A DNA stretch of 14,058 nucleotides from Bacteroidales bacterium. Its GTDB lineage: Bacteria; Bacteroidota; Bacteroidia; Bacteroidales; SMBSF77. A program made the translations under genes and the position numbers. Shown here one piece after another: positions 6,251 through 12,856 of the stretch; position 1 is the first letter of the stretch; the number at the start of each line of letters is the position of its first letter. The stretch covers positions 1 to 14,058 of the forward strand of contig JAIOTT010000304.1 in NCBI GenBank assembly GCA_021106655.1, in the 5' to 3' direction. The notes beneath the pieces were generated by a model. It ran no database searches. It saw nothing but the letters and a program-made list of their open reading frames with translations, and was not told the origin of the DNA.

Positions 6251-8461
6251 ATGCCTATGAAAACATTTACAAAAATTAACAAACTGATGCTTCTGATGTT
6301 CTTGTTATCTTCCCTGGCTTTTGGCCAGTATAACAACAAAACTGTTTCAGCTAAACAGTATGTGAAGGATCATTATTCAGCAATGCAAAATAGAGCATAT
6401 GATCTTGCTGTTAAATCCGAATCGGATCTTGCCGGTTTAAATCAGGATCGGCATATTGAGACATTAAAAGGAGCCAAAATTTGGAATTTGGAATTTCAGT
6501 ATGATGTGGAAACTCCCTCAGGAAAAGGTGATTGTGTTGGTGCAGAAACAGACGGAAGTTATATTTATGTTTCACTGTATAAATCAGATACAATTTTGAA
6601 ATTCGATATGGCAGGTAATTTTGTTACTTATATTGCAATTCCCGGAGTGGCAAATGTAAGGGATATGGCATACGACGGACAGTACTTTTACGGAAGTGAT
6701 GCAAGCAATTATATATGGCAGATGGATTTTGATAACCAGCAACTTGTAAGTACTATTCCTTCTCCTGCTCCTGTTAGATCTATTGCCTATGATTCTGTTA
6801 ATGATGCCTTCTGGATAAACAACTGGTCAGAGGATCTGCGGCTGATTACCAAAGCAGGAGCTTCAATTAATACTATTGCAGCTCCTCCAAGTATGTACGG
6901 ATCAGCTTATGATGGTAAAACACCCGGTGGCCCATTCCTTTGGATATTTACAGGCACTTCTTCTTCTTCTGGTGTATGCCAGGTAGAGAAGTATCATTTG
7001 CCTTCCGGACAACTTACAGGAATCCCTCATAGTATTAGTAATGACCTTGGTACAGGCATTGCAGGAGGATTGTTTATGTTCGATGATACTGCTACTTCTA
7101 AAACATTATTGTGTGGATTGCTGCAGGGAACACCTGTGGATATTTGCTTTGGCTACGACCTTCTTTCTACAGCAGCAGATACTAACGATGTTGGAGTTAT
7201 TTCAATGTTGTCGCCGGTTAGTGGCCCAAACCTTACTTCCAGTGAGAATGTTGAGGTTGAAATACAAAATTTTGGTTCTCTGCCACAGTCCGGGTTTGAT
7301 GTGACCTATATTTTTAACGGAGGCCCACCGGTCACTGAAACAGTTAATGGAAACATCAATCCGTTTAATACCTATCTTTATACTTTTGCTACACCTGTTG
7401 ACCTTTCGAACCTTGGGACATACACTTTTACAGTTTATACCAGCCTGTTGGGTGATAATAATCTCAGCAATGATACTCTGAATACCGCAATAGCTCATAT
7501 TGCACCTGTAAACCTTGATGCATACTGTTATGTTGCAAACGGAGCAATAGAAGGCCCATCAAAATTTAATATGCAATTTCCGGGGATCATTACTAACATT
7601 TCTGATCAATCAACAATGGTTCCGGTTTATTGCGGGACATGGGGGGCAGGTAACAGATGGTTTGGATTATTATATGAGCCTATAAAACAGTTTCTTACTT
7701 TTGATACTATAACAGGAGCAAGATCAATTATTAGTATTTCAAATCCTGTAACTACCGACGAAAACTGGACAGGATTGTCCTATGATTACTCTACAAATAC
7801 AATGTATGCTATGAGTTATTCAGCTGCGACAGAATCAGTGCTTTATACTATTGATGTCTGGACAGGAGCTCCAACAATGATTGGAAGTACATCCGGATTA
7901 ATGATCAACCTTGCTTGTAACCTTGCAGGAGATTTGTATTCAGTGGGTATCGGTGACGACCAGCTTTATTCAATTGATAAGATGACTGGTGTCGGAACTG
8001 CAATCGGATACATTGGCTTTGATGCAAATTTTGCCCAGGATATGGAATTCGATCGTGCCGGTGACAGACTGTTTATGGCGGCCTACGATGCAACTAATGG
8101 TGGACAACTGAGGATTGTAGATGTTAATACGGGAATGAGCATAAATCTTGGTGAGTTTGATAGCGGTGCTGAAGTTACCGGACTTGCTATACCTTATTAT
8201 ACAAGTATTGGTATTCATGAAATCGAAAAAGAATTCAGCTATAATGTCTATCCAAATCCTGCATACGACCATTTCATTGTGAATTGTACGCATAATATCA
8301 GTGAATATACTATCATTAATTATATTGGCCAGGTAGTTTTACAGAATGTTGTTAATTCTGATAACTTCAATGTTGATGTAAGATCATTAAGCACTGGTAT
8401 GTATTTTATTCAGCTTAATACTGAAAATGGTGTTGTTACAGAGAAGATCTCTGTAGAATAA
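6251..8461 (+). CDS. Secreted T9SS cargo: propeller-like N-terminal domain, CARDB-like, shared beta module, type A sorting domain (paralog 3)
   Basis: The 736-residue protein has the same layout as paralog 2. It has a signal peptide (core L-M-L-L-M-F-L-L-S-S, likely cleavage near F-G-Q, 24-26), then a longer charged linker to about residue 75. The propeller-like region is at 78-305 (Y-I-Y-V-S-L-Y, M-A-Y-D-G-Q-Y-F-Y-G, I-A-Y-D-S-V-N-D-A-F-W-I). The CARDB-like domain is at 311-415, the shared module at 421-650 with C426 and C556, and the sorting domain at 662-736. A second ATG six bases downstream (6257) gives M-K-T-F-T-K, which lines up better with the M-K-K-F-T start of paralog 2 and may be the true start. 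It is transcribed from its own candidate promoter and ends in a terminator. No enzymatic motif was seen. It is probably a recent duplicate of paralog 2, with retention of the C-terminal half and faster divergence of the N-terminal half. Confidence 0.88.
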   Translation: MPMKTFTKINKLMLLMFLLSSLAFGQYNNKTVSAKQYVKDHYSAMQNRAYDLAVKSESDLAGLNQDRHIETLKGAKIWNLEFQYDVETPSGKGDCVGAETDGSYIYVSLYKSDTILKFDMAGNFVTYIAIPGVANVRDMAYDGQYFYGSDASNYIWQMDFDNQQLVSTIPSPAPVRSIAYDSVNDAFWINNWSEDLRLITKAGASINTIAAPPSMYGSAYDGKTPGGPFLWIFTGTSSSSGVCQVEKYHLPSGQLTGIPHSISNDLGTGIAGGLFMFDDTATSKTLLCGLLQGTPVDICFGYDLLSTAADTNDVGVISMLSPVSGPNLTSSENVEVEIQNFGSLPQSGFDVTYIFNGGPPVTETVNGNINPFNTYLYTFATPVDLSNLGTYTFTVYTSLLGDNNLSNDTLNTAIAHIAPVNLDAYCYVANGAIEGPSKFNMQFPGIITNISDQSTMVPVYCGTWGAGNRWFGLLYEPIKQFLTFDTITGARSIISISNPVTTDENWTGLSYDYSTNTMYAMSYSAATESVLYTIDVWTGAPTMIGSTSGLMINLACNLAGDLYSVGIGDDQLYSIDKMTGVGTAIGYIGFDANFAQDMEFDRAGDRLFMAAYDATNGGQLRIVDVNTGMSINLGEFDSGAEVTGLAIPYYTSIGIHEIEKEFSYNVYPNPAYDHFIVNCTHNISEYTIINYIGQVVLQNVVNSDNFNVDVRSLSTGMYFIQLNTENGVVTEKISVE

Positions 8462-8501
8462 ACTTAAAATAATTTGAAAATTGTCTTTGATTTAAGAAAA
8501 G

Positions 8502-8528
8502 GGCTGGCCATTTTGGCTGGCCTTTTTT
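8502..8528 (+). terminator. Intrinsic terminator after paralog 3
   Basis: A 9-bp stem is formed by ggctggcca (8502-8510) and tggctggcc (8514-8522), with two G-U pairs and a 3-base loop, followed by six T (8523-8528). The hairpin sequence differs from that of paralog 2 although the bases just after the two stop codons are the same. Confidence 0.85.
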
Positions 8529-8543
8529 GTTGAGTCGTACAAG

Positions 8544-8721
8544 AGATCTCTCCCTTCGCTTCGCTCCGGTCGAGATGACGTGTGACAATACTATAAGGGG
8601 ATAAATGGCTCAGGATTTTGGCTAGCCAAAATCCTGAGCCATTTATCATGTAAAAAATTGCTAGGCCGTCATCTCGACGGGAAAAATTGCAGCGAAGCGA
8701 AAATTTTGCAGGGAGAGATCT
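8544..8721. repeat. 178-bp composite inverted-repeat element
   Basis: Three blocks on the left pair in order with three on the right: agatctctccc (8544-8554) with gggagagatct (8711-8721), cgcttcgct (8557-8565) with agcgaagcg (8691-8699), and gtcgagatgacg (8569-8580) with cgtcatctcgac (8667-8678). The right arm carries extra A/T-rich inserts on either side of agcgaagcg. The two arms look like inverted copies of one dispersed Bacteroidota repeat (from memory, not checked). Between them sits a perfect 48-bp palindrome. The 402-base spacer 8462-8863 has no convincing gene. Confidence 0.85.
8600..8647. repeat. Perfect 48-bp palindrome
   Basis: Every base from 8600 to 8623 is the exact complement of its mirror base from 8624 to 8647, centred on gctagc, with no spacer. 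The symmetry stops abruptly on both sides (G8599 against A8648). Each half contains ggctcaggattttggct. Such cruciform-prone DNA is rarely kept in chromosomes unless recent or selected. It could also be an assembly artefact or the target or core of a mobile element. Confidence 0.93.
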
Positions 8722-8807
8722 AAAAGGCTATATTTATAGATGCAACATTAATAACAATTTAGCAATATAACAATTCGAGATTGACCACGTCATCAGCCCT
8801 TTTTTTG

Positions 8808-8838
8808 TTTGAACATGTTTGTAGAAATACTATTTTTG
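8808..8838 (+). promoter_or_regulatory. Bacteroidota-type promoter of the ABC-F gene
   Basis: TTTG (8808-8811) and TATTTTTG (8831-8838, full TAnnTTTG match) are separated by 19 bases. The leader to the ATG at 8864 is only 25 bases. A second TTTG at 8818-8821 is too close to the -7 box to serve. Confidence 0.65.
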
Positions 8839-8863
8839 CCGATGCAAATAATTTGGCTTAACA

Positions 8864-10822
8864 ATGATCTCAATATCTAATCTCTCAATACATTTTTCAG
8901 GCACCTATCTTTTTAATGATATTTCATTTATTATAAATAGGAGGGACAGGATTGGACTGGTTGGCCGTAATGGTGCTGGGAAAACAACCTTACTCAAAAT
9001 TATTACAGGAATAATGGATCCTGAAAAAGGAAGTGTTGCAAAACCTTCAGGTACTACCATTGGATATCTTCCCCAGGAAAAAGTCATAAGCAGTAACAAA
9101 TCCGTTTTTGATGAAACTCTTACAGCATTTGATGAGACTATAAAGCTTGAATCAAAAATAAATAAATTAAATAACGAAATAGCAACCCGTACTGATTATG
9201 AGTCTGATAGTTATATTAAGTTGATTGCAAGGCTTAATGATGCAAATGAAAGGTATAAAATAATAGGTGGTGCTACAAAAGAAGCAGATACAGAAAAAGT
9301 GCTTATCGGACTTGGCTTCACGTATGAAAATTTTCATACTCCACTTCAAGAGCTAAGCGGTGGCTGGCAAATGAGGATTGAACTGGCAAAGATCATCCTT
9401 CAAAAACCTGATGTGCTTTTATTGGATGAACCTACCAATCACCTTGATATTGAATCGATACAATGGCTGGAGGAATTTTTGATTAATTATCCCGGTGCTG
9501 TGATTCTAGTATCTCACGACAGAGCTTTACTTGATAAGGTAACCAAGCGTACCATCGAGATATCTCAGGCAAAGATCTATGATTACAAAGTGAGCTATTC
9601 TGATTATGTATTGCAGAGGGAAGAAGGTATTGAACTTCAGCAGGCTACATATAATAACCAGCAGAGACAGATTGCAAGTACTGAGAGGTTTATCGAACGC
9701 TTTCGCTATAAAAATACTAAATCAAAACAAGTCCAGTCACGGATCAAGATGCTTGATAAACTGGATAAAGTTGAAGTTGACTCAATTGATACTTCCGCCA
9801 TTCATTTTAGCTTTCCTCCCTCACCCCATTGTGGGAAAGTTGTTTTAGAAGCAAAGGATATAGAAAAAAGTTATGGGGATAATCTTGTTTTAAAGGATGT
9901 TAATTTTGCAGTTATCAAGAAGGAATCCATTGCTTTTGTCGGGAAAAATGGAGAAGGAAAAACGACATTATCCAGGATAATTGTGGGTGATCTTGAATAT
10001 GAAGGAGAATCCAAACTTGGTCATAATGTGAAGATTGGATATTATGCACAGGATCAGGCACAGTTGCTTGATCCTAATAAAACAGTCTTTCAGACTATTG
10101 ATGATGTTGCAGTTGGAGAAATCAGGACTAAGGTCAGGACAATACTTGGCAGTTTCCTTTTCTCAGATGATACAATCGAAAAAAAAGTGAAAGTTCTTTC
10201 AGGAGGGGAAAAATCCCGGCTTGCACTTGCTCAATTGCTCCTTACACCTGTTAATTTGTTGATTCTGGATGAGCCTACAAACCACCTGGATATGCAATCC
10301 AAGGATATCTTAAAAAATGCATTGCTTAAATATGATGGTGCTATGATCATTGTGTCGCACGACAGGGATTTCCTTCAGGGGCTGACAAATAGAGTTTTCG
10401 AATTTAAAAACAGGAATATTAGTCAGTATATCGGTGATATTTATGATTTTTTGGAATCACGTAAATTGAGAACACTCAAACAGCTCGAAAAGAAAAAGAG
10501 AGAAACCAAAAGGAAAACAGAACGATCTGCATCAGATAATAAACTTCAGTTTGAACGGAAAAAGCGATACGAAAAAGAGAGACGGAAACTTAATAATCAG
10601 ATAAAAAAATCAGAGATTGAAATTAGCCGACTGGAGGATGAAAAGACCAAGATAGATGATTTACTTAGTAATCCTGAAAAATACGATGATGATTTAAGAT
10701 CAGATGAAGTTTACCGTAAATATGAAGAATTGAAAAATGAGATTGAAACAGAGATGAATAACTGGGAGAAGCTAAGCACTAAACTGGAAGAACTGGATAA
10801 TGAATTCAAATCAAATCAATAA
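8864..10822 (+). CDS. ABC-F family ATPase (ribosome-associated, duplicated ATP-binding cassette)
   Basis: The 652-residue soluble protein has two ABC domains and no membrane segments. Domain 1 has Walker A G-R-N-G-A-G-K-T-T (34-42), signature L-S-G-G-W (164-168), Walker B L-L-L-D-E-P (185-190, catalytic E189) and the switch S-H-D-R (217-220). Domain 2 has G-K-N-G-E-G-K-T-T (360-368), L-S-G-G-E (445-449), L-I-L-D-E-P (466-471, E470) and S-H-D (498-500). The linker between domains (about 240-320) is helical and rich in K, R and Q, as in ABC-F proteins that reach into the ribosomal peptidyl-transferase centre. Residues about 530-648 form a highly charged coiled coil as in Uup/YdiF-type members. 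These proteins rescue or tune stalled ribosomes, and some give antibiotic resistance. The sequence alone does not show which class this is; housekeeping is more likely. Its last 7 bases overlap the convergent polyprenyl synthase gene. Confidence 0.95.
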   Translation: MISISNLSIHFSGTYLFNDISFIINRRDRIGLVGRNGAGKTTLLKIITGIMDPEKGSVAKPSGTTIGYLPQEKVISSNKSVFDETLTAFDETIKLESKINKLNNEIATRTDYESDSYIKLIARLNDANERYKIIGGATKEADTEKVLIGLGFTYENFHTPLQELSGGWQMRIELAKIILQKPDVLLLDEPTNHLDIESIQWLEEFLINYPGAVILVSHDRALLDKVTKRTIEISQAKIYDYKVSYSDYVLQREEGIELQQATYNNQQRQIASTERFIERFRYKNTKSKQVQSRIKMLDKLDKVEVDSIDTSAIHFSFPPSPHCGKVVLEAKDIEKSYGDNLVLKDVNFAVIKKESIAFVGKNGEGKTTLSRIIVGDLEYEGESKLGHNVKIGYYAQDQAQLLDPNKTVFQTIDDVAVGEIRTKVRTILGSFLFSDDTIEKKVKVLSGGEKSRLALAQLLLTPVNLLILDEPTNHLDMQSKDILKNALLKYDGAMIIVSHDRDFLQGLTNRVFEFKNRNISQYIGDIYDFLESRKLRTLKQLEKKKRETKRKTERSASDNKLQFERKKRYEKERRKLNNQIKKSEIEISRLEDEKTKIDDLLSNPEKYDDDLRSDEVYRKYEELKNEIETEMNNWEKLSTKLEELDNEFKSNQ

Positions 10823-11790
10823 TCCCTTACCAACAATTTATCTGCAAGATTAATAAGTTCTTTCTTGTTTACATCAGGAATATTGATTTCAGCAAGCATT
10901 CTTGACGCCTCAGAATAATAATTATTTATTTCTTTTTCAACATGTAATTTAACTTCCAGCTTGTCATACATCTCTTTAATAGTCCTGATTTTAGCCTCTT
11001 TGTCGATATTCTTTTCTGTATAATATTTTGTCAGAGATTCCAGATCTTTACCCTTTGCCAGCTCAAATGCTTTTAAGTAGAGATATGTTTTTTTATTGGC
11101 AGCAATGTCTCCTCCTGTTTTCTTTCCAAATTTTTCCTGCTTTCCATAAACGTCCAGGAGGTCATCCTGAAGTTGAAAAGCCAGGCCGATGTTCTCTCCG
11201 AACTTGTAAATTTTGTTAATATTTTCATTTCCGGCTCCTGCAATAATAGCTCCAATTTCAAGGCTGGCAGCTAGTAGGACAGCAGTCTTTAATCGTATCA
11301 TTTTTAAATAATCCTTAATAGAAATATGTTGAGCTGTTTCGAAGTTCATATCATATTGTTGTCCTTCACAAACTTCTCCGGCTGCTTTATTAAAAGCATA
11401 TAGAACATCTTTCAATAATGATGTGTCGACTTTTGAAACATATTTACTGGCAAGTATCATCATCATGTCGCCGGAAAGGATGGCCCTGTTAGTATCCCAT
11501 TTTTTGTAAACAGTTTCTTTTCCTCTTCTAAGGGGAGCATCATCCATAATATCATCATGAAGTAGAGTGAAATTATGAAATATCTCAATCCCGATTGCCG
11601 GAATTATAGCTTCTTCAATATTACCTCCAAACATATCACATGATAAAAGAGTAAGAATAGGCCGCATACGCTTGCCTCCCTGTGATAGTGCATAAGCTAC
11701 AGGCTCATATATCTCAATTGGCTCCCTATTATAGTTTATAGTATTAAGAGCACTTCTAAGCTTTTCTTGTAGTTGTTCTACTGTATGCAT
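10816..11790 (-). CDS. Polyprenyl diphosphate synthase, probably short-chain (farnesyl/geranylgeranyl type)
   Basis: The 324-residue trans-isoprenyl diphosphate synthase makes linear prenyl diphosphates from IPP and an allylic primer. Visible motifs are G-G-K-R-M-R-P (38-44, IPP binding), the first Asp-rich motif D-D-I-M-D-D (79-84), L-R-R-G (87-90), the second Asp-rich motif D-D-L-L-D (209-213) and G-G-D-I-A-A-N-K-K-T (226-235). The first motif is the plain DDxxD without the two-residue insert of typical bacterial FPP synthases. The residue five places before it is aromatic (F74), as in type I (archaeal-type) geranylgeranyl synthases where it stops elongation, so a C20 product is my best inference. 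It starts 11 bases after the stop codon of rfbA on the same strand and is probably co-transcribed. Its 3' end overlaps the convergent ABC-F gene by 7 bases, leaving no room for a terminator between them. Confidence 0.93.
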   Translation of the reverse strand: MHTVEQLQEKLRSALNTINYNREPIEIYEPVAYALSQGGKRMRPILTLLSCDMFGGNIEEAIIPAIGIEIFHNFTLLHDDIMDDAPLRRGKETVYKKWDTNRAILSGDMMMILASKYVSKVDTSLLKDVLYAFNKAAGEVCEGQQYDMNFETAQHISIKDYLKMIRLKTAVLLAASLEIGAIIAGAGNENINKIYKFGENIGLAFQLQDDLLDVYGKQEKFGKKTGGDIAANKKTYLYLKAFELAKGKDLESLTKYYTEKNIDKEAKIRTIKEMYDKLEVKLHVEKEINNYYSEASRMLAEINIPDVNKKELINLADKLLVRDY

Positions 11791-11801
11791 GTTTATTTAT
11801 T

Positions 11802-12665
11802 CTAATCCTCCAGCAAATCCAAAAGGTATGCCCCATATCCGCTTTTTAGCAATGGCTGAGCAATTTCTCTTAATTGGTTTTCATCTATAAATCCCTGGCG
11901 GTAAGCTATCTCTTCAAGACATCCAATTTTTTGTCCCTGGCGATTTTCGATTACTTCTACATATTGTGAAGCTTCAAGCAAAGAACTGAAGGTGCCGGTA
12001 TCGAGCCATGCAGTTCCACGACTTAACATCCCAACCTTTAATTTGGATTGCTCCAGATAATATCTGTTTACATCAGTGATCTCATATTCACCTCTTGCAC
12101 TTGGTTTAATGTTTTTTGCTACCTCAATAACGGAATTATCATAAAAATAGAGGCCCGGTACAGCATAATTCGACTTTGGTTGTTTTGGCTTCTCCTCAAT
12201 GGAGATTGCCTTAAAATTATCATCAAATTCCACAACACCATAACGTTCCGGGTCGGAAACATGATATGCAAAAACTACTCCACCTTCCGGGTCATTATTT
12301 TCTGTAAGTAGTTGCTGAAACCCGGATCCATAGAAAATATTATCACCCAGGATGAGAGCAACTTTATCATTTCCAACAAATTCTTCTCCAAGAACAAAAG
12401 CCTGGGCAAGGCCATTTGGAATTTCCTGAACTTTATAACTAAATGAACATCCCAGTGATTTTCCATCTCCAAGCAATTTTTCAAAATTTGGGAGATCTTG
12501 TGGGGTTGAAATAATCAAAATATCCCTTATCCCTGCCATCATAAGCACTGATAAAGGGTAATAGATCATTGGTTTGTCGTAAATAGGCAGTAGTTGTTTG
12601 CTCATTGCCAACGTAAGTGGATGTAAGCGTGTCCCGGCACCACCTGCTAAAATTATTCCTTTCAT
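11802..12665 (-). CDS. rfbA: Glucose-1-phosphate thymidylyltransferase
   Basis: The 287-residue protein (also called RmlA) has the usual length of the family. It joins glucose-1-phosphate and dTTP to give dTDP-glucose and diphosphate, the first step toward dTDP-L-rhamnose and other dTDP-sugars for O-antigen and surface glycans. Motifs seen are the nucleotide loop G-G-A-G-T-R-L-H-P-L-T (8-18), K-Q-L-L-P-I-Y-D-K-P-M (23-33), L-G-D-N (106-109, metal-binding Asp), I-E-E-K-P (156-160), R-G-E-Y-E-I-T-D-V-N (191-200) and W-L-D-T-G-T (220-225). The rmlB, rmlC and rmlD partners are not in the window. It ends with TAG at normal length. The polyprenyl synthase gene follows closely. I found no TAnnTTTG box in its upstream spacer. 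Confidence 0.96.
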   Translation of the reverse strand: MKGIILAGGAGTRLHPLTLAMSKQLLPIYDKPMIYYPLSVLMMAGIRDILIISTPQDLPNFEKLLGDGKSLGCSFSYKVQEIPNGLAQAFVLGEEFVGNDKVALILGDNIFYGSGFQQLLTENNDPEGGVVFAYHVSDPERYGVVEFDDNFKAISIEEKPKQPKSNYAVPGLYFYDNSVIEVAKNIKPSARGEYEITDVNRYYLEQSKLKVGMLSRGTAWLDTGTFSSLLEASQYVEVIENRQGQKIGCLEEIAYRQGFIDENQLREIAQPLLKSGYGAYLLDLLED

Positions 12666-12856
12666 ATGTTTATATTTTTGTGTTAATTTATTTTCTGGTT
12701 TTTATCATTTTAAGAAAATATCATTCAGAAATTAGAAATTGGAAATTAGGTTGTTAAAATAAGTTTTTCCAAATTTCGAGTTTCAAGTTTCTAATTTCAG
12801 TATATTATCATCACACCTTTTAATCTTTAAACCTTTATATCTTTATACCTTTGTAC
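12666..12856. repeat. AT-rich spacer with short inverted and direct repeats
   Basis: This 191-base spacer between the RND gene and rfbA has no gene. The 11-mer gaaattagaaa (12728-12738) is repeated inverted as tttctaatttc (12788-12798). The segment 12816-12856 is a run of degenerate cttta(t/a)acct/ctttgtacc words. The ctaatttccaat word shared with 6091-6102 lies at 12738-12749 in inverse orientation. No GC-rich terminator hairpin is seen. Confidence 0.5.

Noticed and set aside
7202..7498. Minus-strand open frame of 98 codons inside paralog 3, and similar ones in paralogs 1 and 2
   Set aside because: These lie wholly within strong coding sequence on the other strand, have Cys/Ile-rich unstructured translations and no start signals.
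8464..8649. Minus-strand open frame of 61 codons
   Set aside because: It runs through the terminator, the left repeat arm and the palindrome, and its protein has no family features. It is an accident of the repeats.
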